From Bacteroidota bacterium (GTDB lineage: Bacteria > Bacteroidota > Rhodothermia > Rhodothermales > UBA10348): a stretch of 5,133 nucleotides of DNA. The DNA is taken from positions 1 to 5,133 of the forward strand of contig JAHEEH010000189.1 of the NCBI GenBank assembly GCA_024640835.1. The letters are read 5' to 3'. The position numbers and the translations under genes are program-made. Below the pieces are notes generated by a model. That model was not told where the DNA came from. It worked only from the letters and a program-made list of their open reading frames with translations, and searched no databases. Shown piece by piece: positions 1 through 5,133 of the stretch; the first letter of the stretch is position 1; every line of letters begins with the position of its first letter.

Positions 1-2557
1 GGCGGCCGAGCAGGTCGTAGACCACGATCGCGATCTCACTGGCTGCCGGCACGTCGAAGGTGATCGTCGTGGACGGGTTGAACGGGTTCGGGTAGTTCTG
101 ATGCAGCGCGTAGTCCGTCGGGAGCCCCGCTTCCTCGGTGCCCACGAACGTGGCTGCTGAGACCTCACCGGAGAACTCGCCCTGGTTGCCCGAGAAGTCG
201 AACGCGGCTACCTGGTAGTAGTACTTGTTGTTCGACTGGACGGTGTTGTCGAGGAACATCGGGTCGGTCACCGTGGCAACCGGTTCGCCCGGCACGAAGC
301 CCGAGGCATCGCCGCGGTATATCGCGTAGTAGTCGATGTCCGGGTTATGGAGCATGTCGAGCTCCTGCCACGTGAGCGTCACGTCGAACGCCGTCGTGGA
401 CGCCACGAGCCCCATCGGAGCGGTCGGAATCAGGTTGTCGACCGACATGCCGACGACCGGTTGACTCGTGACCGGATACGTACTGCCGATCGTCCGTGCC
501 TCGACGATGAACGTGGTCTCCACGTTGTCGAAGAGGGTCGGGACCTCCATGCTGTACATTTCGTGCTGCGACGCGGGCACCGTGCCCACGAAGGTCCACA
601 CCTGTCCGTACATCGAAGCACTCGTGCCCGGGGCGGTCTTCTCGACGTTGACCTTCTCGATGGACGGCAGCGGGGCCTTTCCGGCCATGGCCTCACCGTC
701 CTGGCGCCATACGGAGTACGCCGCGATGGGGTCATTGGAGACACCGTCACCACCGAAGCGCTCCCAGACGATCTGGACCTTCTTGCCCTGGTCGTTCGGG
801 ACGTCGTTGATCTCGGTGATGGCACCCGGCGCAAGGACGCCGTACTGCAGGGCCTCGATCGAGACCTTCAGCAGACCCATGGCATACTGGAAGTTGTGGA
901 TGCCATCGGATGCGTCGTCCTCTACGAAGTTGTAGTTGAACGCCGCGTACTTCTGGACCAGGTTCCAATCCCCGTTGGGCCGGCCGACCGAGGCTTCGCC
1001 GAGCGGCGGAAGCATCACGGCCAGTGCTTCCTGGACTCCGTGCAGCTCCTCGCGAACCGTCTCGACGTCGCCGTCGCCGTCGAAGTCCTCGCGCGCCATG
1101 ATGGCGTCGAACGACTCGATCACGCCGTGGCAGCGCTCGCACGCGGCCGTGTTCTCGACGATGACGCCTTCGATGTCGGCTTCCATCGCGAACGTGTGGT
1201 CGCCGACGAAATACTGACCCGCTTCAGGCGTCCCGGGCGTCGCCGCCATGTGGCAGGACACGCAGGCGTCCTCGAGAGCCCATCGGTGCGTGGAGCTCGG
1301 GATGTAGCGCCCGAAATCGATCGCGACGTCGTTGGCGGCCAGCATGTCGGCCTGGTTCGAGTGGTGCGGATCCAGGGAAGATGAGCCCGACAGCACCTGC
1401 GGGATACCTGCGCGGCGAGCCTTGTGGCAGTTCATGCAGAGCTTGCCGTAGCCGCCCCACTCGACGATCGTGCCGTCGATCAGCTCCACCTCGGAAATCG
1501 TCCGGATCTGGTGGGGCTTGGCGTCGCCAACTTCGTGCGGGTCGTGGCAGGCGGCGCACGTCACGCCTTCTCCGAGGCCGACCTGCTGGTCCAGGTTCGA
1601 CTGGACATCGATCCGGGCGATGAAGCCGTAGGTCGAGTGGCAGTCGGCGCAGCCGGAGCGTGTGCCGCGGGAGGCGAACGAGTTGCCGGTTGCGTGGCCC
1701 GACCGCTTCCACATGGTCGGACGGATGTGGTGTGTCCCGCTCTCGTGGCACTGCGAGCAGACGCCGACCTCGACCGAGATGTCGATGTTGGCCTTGTTGC
1801 CCTTGTGCTTGGAGCCCGGGCCGTGGCAGCTCTCGCACTGGATGTTCGTGAACTGGGCCAGCGGCTCGTAGTTCTCGACGATAAGGTCCCAGTTGCCGGG
1901 AACGAGCTCGGCCGGGAAGCTCCAGCCTACGAACGCCGCTACGTCGTCGAAGCCGTTGTTGGCTGCCGTCGGATCGTCGCCGAGCGTATGACAGGAGATG
2001 CAGCCCTCGCCGTAGTGATCGCTCTTGATGCCGTCGATCGCTTCGATGAAGAACGTGGCATGCCCCGTCTCGCCCCATGTGGAGGTGTTGTGCGGGTGGC
2101 ACGCTGCGCACTGGCCTTCACCGGCGTCCGGGATGGCGCCGGCAATGTTGCCCACGCCTACGTACCGTGCGGCCACGACGGTGATCGAAGTGCTGGCTTC
2201 GCCGGTCGCGGTGGTGATGGTCAGGTCCACGGTCCACGTGCCGACCTCGTCCGGACGGAACGTGGTGCGCTCCGTGTCCGGTGAGTCCGTGGCGATCGTC
2301 ACATTGGTCGGCGACGTGGCCGACCAGGCATACGTCATCACGTCTTCGCCCGCCGCTTCGGCACCGTACAGGTACACCATCGAATTGACGCCGACGACCG
2401 AAAGTCCCGCGGACTTCGGCGTCTCCATTCCGGCGTCGACGAGCTCCTGCGGACTGTAGGCCTCGATCGTGATCACGGCCTGCGGAACCAGCTGAAGCGC
2501 GAACTGGGTACCGGCGACCGCCACGAGTGCGGCCACAGTCAGTATCAGCTTCCTCAT
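1..2557 (-). CDS. Exported nine-heme cytochrome c with Ig/Fn3-like modules and FlgD-like C-terminal domain (C-terminus cut by window edge)
   Basis: The frame is open from an ATG at 2557-2555 to the left edge, giving 852 visible residues. Residues 1 to about 27 are a short basic N-terminus plus a hydrophobic stretch (MRKLILTVAALVAVAG), which is an export signal or anchor. Residues 50-130 look like an Ig/PKD-type beta domain. Nine CXXCH heme c motifs follow, with first cysteines at 150, 186, 241, 267, 303, 334, 374, 432 and 473. Many extra histidines (for example H156, H166, H251, H288, H341, H424, H454) could be distal ligands. Hemes 1-3 (CAACH, W-x3-GHAT, CESCHGPG) resemble the cytochrome c554-type fold. 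Residues 480-575 are helical, with an EF-hand-like DFDGDGD at 491-497 and the signature DASDGIHN at 548-555, as in other multiheme cytochromes. Two beta-sandwich modules (about 580-705 and an Fn3-like one at 711-803) precede the FlgD-like tail (NYPNPFNPSTTI at 821-832). I infer a role in extracytoplasmic electron transfer or multiheme redox catalysis; the substrate cannot be told. The family call is firm, the exact function is not. Confidence 0.93.
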   Translation of the reverse strand, partial: MRKLILTVAALVAVAGTQFALQLVPQAVITIEAYSPQELVDAGMETPKSAGLSVVGVNSMVYLYGAEAAGEDVMTYAWSATSPTNVTIATDSPDTERTTFRPDEVGTWTVDLTITTATGEASTSITVVAARYVGVGNIAGAIPDAGEGQCAACHPHNTSTWGETGHATFFIEAIDGIKSDHYGEGCISCHTLGDDPTAANNGFDDVAAFVGWSFPAELVPGNWDLIVENYEPLAQFTNIQCESCHGPGSKHKGNKANIDISVEVGVCSQCHESGTHHIRPTMWKRSGHATGNSFASRGTRSGCADCHSTYGFIARIDVQSNLDQQVGLGEGVTCAACHDPHEVGDAKPHQIRTISEVELIDGTIVEWGGYGKLCMNCHKARRAGIPQVLSGSSSLDPHHSNQADMLAANDVAIDFGRYIPSSTHRWALEDACVSCHMAATPGTPEAGQYFVGDHTFAMEADIEGVIVENTAACERCHGVIESFDAIMAREDFDGDGDVETVREELHGVQEALAVMLPPLGEASVGRPNGDWNLVQKYAAFNYNFVEDDASDGIHNFQYAMGLLKVSIEALQYGVLAPGAITEINDVPNDQGKKVQIVWERFGGDGVSNDPIAAYSVWRQDGEAMAGKAPLPSIEKVNVEKTAPGTSASMYGQVWTFVGTVPASQHEMYSMEVPTLFDNVETTFIVEARTIGSTYPVTSQPVVGMSVDNLIPTAPMGLVASTTAFDVTLTWQELDMLHNPDIDYYAIYRGDASGFVPGEPVATVTDPMFLDNTVQSNNKYYYQVAAFDFSGNQGEFSGEVSAATFVGTEEAGLPTDYALHQNYPNPFNPSTTITFDVPAASEIAIVVYDLLGR

Positions 2558-2569
2558 ATTGTTGTGTTG

Positions 2570-2594
2570 CTCCCGGAAGCGGGCAGACCGCTCC
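2570..2594 (-). promoter_or_regulatory. Leader hairpin and Shine-Dalgarno of the cytochrome gene
   Basis: On the minus strand, GGGAG at 2574-2570 lies 12 bases before the ATG at 2557. It is the only purine-rich Shine-Dalgarno-like match there and supports this start, although the spacing is longer than usual. Directly upstream, 2594-2575 can fold as GGAGCGG / loop TCTGC / CCGC(T)TCC, that is seven base pairs with one bulged base. The hairpin abuts the ribosome binding site, so it could protect or modulate it. The pairing is visible in the sequence; a regulatory role is inference. Confidence 0.4.
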
Positions 2595-2740
2595 CGACTG
2601 ATGGTTCATGCGGGCTGGCTGATGCGCGGGCCCGATGCCCGAAAGACCGACCTGCCCCTGCTATAGAATCGAAACGGCGCCACAGGGCACGGTTGGCCAC
2701 CCCGGTTCGGGACGATCGAGTGAAAGTCGCGAGGTCGTGT

Positions 2741-2861
2741 GGGGGACATGCCGAGGACGTCGTGGGATTTCGACCCGGGGAGGATACGGGTCCGGGGGCA
2801 TGATCGCCGTAGTGGGATTCTGTTCTGTGGGTAGGGGTCCCCCTGCGCTACATGTGGGGGG
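2741..2861 (+). other. G-run-rich, strand-asymmetric block with G-quadruplex potential
   Basis: Nine runs of three to six G occur within 121 bases on the plus strand (starting at 2741, 2764, 2777, 2788, 2794, 2814, 2829, 2834 and 2856). C-runs are few (2774-2776 and 2839-2843). Four successive runs at 2764-2798 have loops of 10, 7 and 3 bases, compatible with a quadruplex. CCC directly before GGGG at 2774-2780 is a competing duplex option. The runs are seen directly; any structure or function in vivo is inference. Confidence 0.35.
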
Positions 2862-3116
2862 AGACCTTACATCAAAATGCGCGCTTTGAAGTCTCCTTGA
2901 ATCGGGATTCCTGACGCCGTCAATCCGCCCGGGACACACGACGGAGAGCGATTTCCAGGCTTCCCCGGATGCCGGCCCCGACCGTCCACGGCGAAATCTC
3001 AGCATCCCGAACCGTCATCCGCTGCGGAGGCTCCCCTACGGATTCACGGCACCTTCATCCGGTCGCGCATGGTGGAAGGAGGGGTGTGCCGCCGGACACT
3101 CTGCAGAACGAAAAAG

Positions 3117-3148
3117 ACGATGTCGGAGTGTATGACAAAACGATGTCA
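3117..3148 (+). promoter_or_regulatory. Operator-like dyad TGACA-N6-TGTCA with overlapping direct repeat
   Basis: A perfect 5-base inverted repeat, TGACA (3133-3137) and TGTCA (3144-3148), is separated by six bases, a geometry common for dimeric repressor or activator sites. ACGATGTC occurs at 3117-3124 and again at 3140-3147, so a half-site also repeats on the same strand 23 bases apart, close to two helical turns. The dyad ends 43 bases before the ATG at 3192, where an operator for that gene would be expected. The bound regulator is unknown, and a 5-base dyad can arise by chance. Confidence 0.3.
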
Positions 3149-3181
3149 CAACCCTGTCGTTATCCTGCGTTCAGACCAGCC

Positions 3182-3185
3182 GGAG
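3182..3185 (+). promoter_or_regulatory. Ribosome binding site deciding the start of the 201-residue gene
   Basis: GGAG at 3182-3185 lies six bases before ATG 3192. The same frame has earlier ATGs at 3069, 3120 and 3132, but none has a comparable Shine-Dalgarno at proper spacing. The protein also changes from unconvincing composition upstream to strongly G/C-ending codons after 3192. Confidence 0.6.
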
Positions 3186-3191
3186 ATCCCC

Positions 3192-3797
3192 ATGCCGTAC
3201 GATCCGACCAACCCGTCCGTCGCCGGCCTCGAGGCCGCGCGGCGTTCCTCGGCCTTCTTTCGCACGCTGCCCGTGCGGGGTCCGGGCCCGGAGGGGCTGC
3301 TGCTGGAGGCCCTTTCGTCCGCCCTGCGCCCGGGCTCGGCCGTCATCCGGCGTCCCGTCGTCGACACCCTCTTGGGTCCGACCCCCGCGCTGTTCGCCAT
3401 CGTCACGCCGGGCCGTCGCGTCGCGATCGTTCAGGCGCCGACGGATGCTCCCGAACCGCAGGCCGCTCTCCTTCTCGTGTACGGAACGTTCGACGCGGTG
3501 TACCTGGTCGACGCGGCCGATCTCGAGTCGGACTCCCCCCGCGTCGCATCGGCGATCGCCCGGGCGGAGCCCCGGCTCTTCACGTCCGGCGGGCGCAGTG
3601 CACTCGCTGTGTGCGCCCTCGCGACGGGTGCCGGCCGTGCAGGGCGGCTGACGGCAGGCGATCGGCGACCTATGGCCCTGCGTGCGAAGCCGCGTCCGGC
3701 GGTTCGGGCCCTCCGGCTGAACCGCCCGGCCGAGTGGAGCGACGCGTTCGATGCGGCCCTTGCGATGGCTCGCACCCCGTGGGCCAGAAGCGCATGA
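3192..3797 (+). CDS. Hypothetical protein, 201 residues, unrecognised family
   Basis: ATG 3192 to TGA 3795-3797 gives 201 residues. I do not recognise the family. The frame is credible because GC-ending third positions are consistent and a GGAG lies six bases upstream, while the overlapping frame ending at 3802 gives Arg-rich, low-complexity protein. Visible content: an amphipathic N-terminal helix (residues 11-46), two adjacent beta strands (LFAIV and RVAIV, 67-80), a third strand and helix (ALLLVYGTFDAVYLVDAADL, 92-111), then EPRLFTSGGR at 126-135 and a basic, Ala/Arg-rich C-terminal third. There is a single Cys (141), and no signal peptide, membrane segment or metal-binding cluster, so it is probably cytoplasmic. 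The strand-strand-helix order ending in a conserved-looking 'LFTSGGR' vaguely recalls restriction-endonuclease-like folds, but no D...ExK catalytic set is visible and this idea is weak. It is transcribed away from the cytochrome gene and towards the flotillin gene. Confidence 0.75.
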   Translation: MPYDPTNPSVAGLEAARRSSAFFRTLPVRGPGPEGLLLEALSSALRPGSAVIRRPVVDTLLGPTPALFAIVTPGRRVAIVQAPTDAPEPQAALLLVYGTFDAVYLVDAADLESDSPRVASAIARAEPRLFTSGGRSALAVCALATGAGRAGRLTAGDRRPMALRAKPRPAVRALRLNRPAEWSDAFDAALAMARTPWARSA

Positions 3798-3800
3798 GGT

Positions 3801-3823
3801 GAGGGGGGTACTAAGCCCTCCCC
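3801..3823 (+). terminator. Weak terminator-like hairpin after the 201-residue gene
   Basis: GGGGGG at 3803-3808 can pair with CCCUCC at 3816-3821 (six pairs, one G-U) around the loop UACUAAG. It starts six bases after the TGA and lies in the short spacer between convergent genes, where a terminator is expected. No U-tract follows, so intrinsic termination is doubtful. On the opposite strand the G-U pair becomes an A-C mismatch, so it suits the plus-strand gene better. Confidence 0.3.
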
Positions 3824-3877
3824 CGGCGCCAGCGACCCCGGGCGACGTCTCCTTCGCGGTCAGGGAGTGAGCGGGAG

Positions 3878-5133
3878 CTACTTCCCCTTGGCCGGCTTCT
3901 CCTCGCCCTCCTCGTCCCGGGGTGCCGATGCCCGGCTCAGCAAACCGGCAATGTCCACGCCGGTCGAAGCCTTCAGGCTCTCGAGCAGGGCGGGAGTGGC
4001 GCCCGCGATCTGGCTGAAGACCGCTGGCACGCCCTGGCCGCCGCCACCACCCGAGTCCACGACGGTGATCTTGTCGATCTTCAGGTTGTCGACGGTCTTG
4101 ATCACCTCCTTCAGGATGTCCGGGAGCATCTGGATCAGGAACAGGCGCTCCGCGTCGCCTCCCGCGCTCTTCCAGAGCTCCAGCTTCTGCCTGAGGATCT
4201 CGACCTCCGCCTTGCCGTCCTCCGAGATCCGGGCGGCGTTACCCTTGGCCTGTTCTTCCTTGGCCTTCTTGGCGGCCTCGGCAACGACCACGATCTCCGC
4301 GTACTGCCGCTTCTCGGCCAACGCAATTTCCTGCTCGGCGAGTTCCTGCTCTGCCTTGGCGCGAGCGACATCGGCGGCGACGTTGATCTTCGCCTCTTCC
4401 GCCTCGGCCTCCGCGTCAAGCTTGGCCTTGATGATGCGTACGTCGGTCTGTGCCTTGACGATCGCGCGATCCGCGTCGGCCTCGGCCAGCTTGGCCTGCT
4501 CGCGCTTCTGGGCCTCCACCACCTCGGCGGCGGCGATGATGTGTGCCGTCGACTGGCGGCCGATCGCATCCAGGTAGCCCCGGTCGTCCTCGACGCTCTG
4601 GATCTTCAGCGTGTCCAGTTGCAGGCCGAGCGCTCCGAGATCCTGGTCTGCTTCGTCCAGGAGTACCTTGGCGAATTTCAGGCGATCCTCGTTGACCTCC
4701 TCGGGTGTGAGCGAGGCGCAGACGCCGCGGAGGTTGCCCTCGAGCGTTTCCTTCGCGATGGTCTGTATTTCCTCCAGCGGCTTGCCCAGGAGTCTCTCGA
4801 CCGCGTTGTTCAGTTCGGCCTCCGTGGAGGAGATCTTCACGTTTGCAATGGCCCGTACCGTCAGCGGAATGCCACCCTTCGAATAGGCGTTCGTGACGGT
4901 GAGGTCGATCGGGATGGTGTTCAGGAGAAGGCGGTCCACCCGCTCGATGATCGGGATGCGGAACCCGCGGCCGCCACGGATCACCCGGTACCCTACAGGA
5001 CTTCCGTCGGTGAGGCGGCGCTGGCGTCCGCTGAAAATCAGGACCTCGTTCGGCTGGCAGATCTTGAGGTTGGCCCGGACGATCCCGAGGACCGCAAGGA
5101 AGCCCAGGATCAGGATGGCCGGTATCGCGAACA
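3878..5133 (-). CDS. Flotillin-type SPFH/Band 7 membrane protein (N-terminus at or just beyond window edge)
   Basis: The frame runs from the right edge to TAG at 3880-3878, giving 417 complete residues plus two bases of a preceding codon. Flotillins oligomerise at the membrane and scaffold lipid microdomains. Residues 1-18 are a hydrophobic segment (FAIPAILILGFLAVLGIV), followed by the family-typical CQPNEVLIFSGR at 25-36. The SPFH domain covers about 25-190, including TPEEVNEDRLKFA (142-154), a stretch strongly conserved in flotillins. Residues 200-310 form the Ala/Glu/Lys-rich coiled coil. A hydrophobic segment (about 328-345), a Gly5 linker (361-365), a short helical part and a charged tail ending EEKPAKGK follow. 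A GTG at 4984-4982 is not the start, because translation upstream restores the anchor and conserved motif. The length of about 418 is close to animal flotillins and shorter than Bacillus FloT. FloT- or YqiK-like members often sit beside NfeD genes, which could lie beyond 5133. The family call is secure; the cellular role here is inference. Confidence 0.93.
   Translation of the reverse strand, partial: FAIPAILILGFLAVLGIVRANLKICQPNEVLIFSGRQRRLTDGSPVGYRVIRGGRGFRIPIIERVDRLLLNTIPIDLTVTNAYSKGGIPLTVRAIANVKISSTEAELNNAVERLLGKPLEEIQTIAKETLEGNLRGVCASLTPEEVNEDRLKFAKVLLDEADQDLGALGLQLDTLKIQSVEDDRGYLDAIGRQSTAHIIAAAEVVEAQKREQAKLAEADADRAIVKAQTDVRIIKAKLDAEAEAEEAKINVAADVARAKAEQELAEQEIALAEKRQYAEIVVVAEAAKKAKEEQAKGNAARISEDGKAEVEILRQKLELWKSAGGDAERLFLIQMLPDILKEVIKTVDNLKIDKITVVDSGGGGGQGVPAVFSQIAGATPALLESLKASTGVDIAGLLSRASAPRDEEGEEKPAKGK

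Larger units (their letters stand above)
2558..3191. other. 634-base divergent intergenic spacer, no convincing gene
   Basis: This stretch separates the divergent cytochrome gene and the 201-residue gene. Open frames exist on both strands (for example minus 3005-2661 and plus 2564-2803), but their products are rich in Arg, Pro and Gly and show no recognisable fold, so I do not call them. I see no tRNA, CRISPR repeat or insertion sequence end. It contains a G-run-rich block (2741-2861), an 8-base direct repeat GTGGGATT at 2762 and 2812, an imperfect stem 2837-2843 with 2856-2865, and an operator-like dyad at 3133-3148. No clear -35/-10 promoter pair could be fixed; both gene promoters presumably lie here. 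Confidence 0.6.

Noticed and set aside
347..2284. Long plus-strand open frames (347-1384 and 1424-2284) and a minus-strand frame at 2111-1224 overlapping the cytochrome gene
   Set aside because: Their products are Arg/Asp/His-rich shadow translations of a high-GC gene, while the minus frame from 2557 gives a signal peptide, nine CXXCH motifs and recognisable modules across the same bases.
2655..2690. TATAG-containing AT-rich spot considered as a -10 box for the cytochrome promoter
   Set aside because: It matches only four of six -10 positions and has no -35-like hexamer at 16-18 bases. It is too weak to annotate.
2564..3005. Open frames in the divergent spacer (plus 2564-2803, plus 2635-2889, minus 3005-2661)
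   Set aside because: No supporting ribosome binding site was found and the composition is Pro/Arg/Gly-rich without recognisable domains. They are explained by few stop codons in GC-rich DNA.
3076..3083. Strong Shine-Dalgarno-like AAGGAGGG in the spacer
   Set aside because: No start codon at proper spacing opens a believable frame. GTG 3084 and 3086 are too close, and ATG 3120 is too far.
2969..3802. Plus-strand frame of 277 codons overlapping the 201-residue gene
   Set aside because: The product is strongly Arg/Gly/Pro-biased and lacks plausible secondary structure. The frame starting at 3192 has better codon third-position bias and a proper Shine-Dalgarno.
3867..4886. Plus-strand Ser/Ala-rich frames opposite the flotillin gene
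   Set aside because: Ser/Ala-rich products are the expected antisense of a Glu/Ala/Lys-rich coiled coil. The minus frame is clearly flotillin.
1..5133. CRISPR arrays, tRNA/rRNA genes, insertion sequences, phage or toxin-antitoxin modules
   Set aside because: I saw no regularly spaced repeats, cloverleaf pattern, transposase-like frame, terminal inverted repeats or small paired genes.

Overview
The window reads as high-GC bacterial chromosome (roughly 60-65% GC by eye, with strongly G/C-ending codons). The best lineage clue is the C-terminus of the large cytochrome. It ends in a FlgD-like/type IX-style domain with the motif NYPNPFNPSTTI, which is typical of the FCB superphylum and related uncultured phyla (Eisenbacteria, Krumholzibacteriota, Latescibacterota, Gemmatimonadota-like lineages). 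No rRNA or other marker is present, so this placement is an inference.

Layout. (1) Positions 1-2557, minus strand: a large exported multiheme cytochrome c, cut by the left window edge. At least 852 residues are visible, with an N-terminal hydrophobic export signal, an Ig/PKD-like domain, nine CXXCH heme sites, a helical segment, two beta-sandwich (Fn3-like) modules and the start of the FlgD-like C-terminal domain. (2) Positions 2558-3191: a 634-base non-coding spacer between divergent genes. It holds a leader hairpin and Shine-Dalgarno for the cytochrome, a G-run-rich block, and a TGACA-N6-TGTCA dyad with an overlapping direct repeat just ahead of the plus-strand gene. (3) Positions 3192-3797, plus strand: a 201-residue protein I do not recognise. 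(4) Positions 3798-3877: a short convergent spacer with a weak terminator-like hairpin. (5) Positions 3878-5133, minus strand: a flotillin-type SPFH membrane protein, missing at most a small N-terminal piece at the right window edge.

How the parts may work together. The cytochrome would act outside the cytoplasmic membrane in electron transfer or as a multiheme redox enzyme. The flotillin would organise a membrane microdomain. Nothing in the sequence links them functionally: they are separate transcription units, and the small unknown gene is divergent from one and convergent with the other. I see no CRISPR array, tRNA, rRNA, transposon or phage feature.

The most interesting points are the internal duplication of a triheme unit within the nine-heme cytochrome, its fusion to an adhesion/secretion-type C-terminal tail, the long structured divergent spacer, and the unassigned 201-residue protein.
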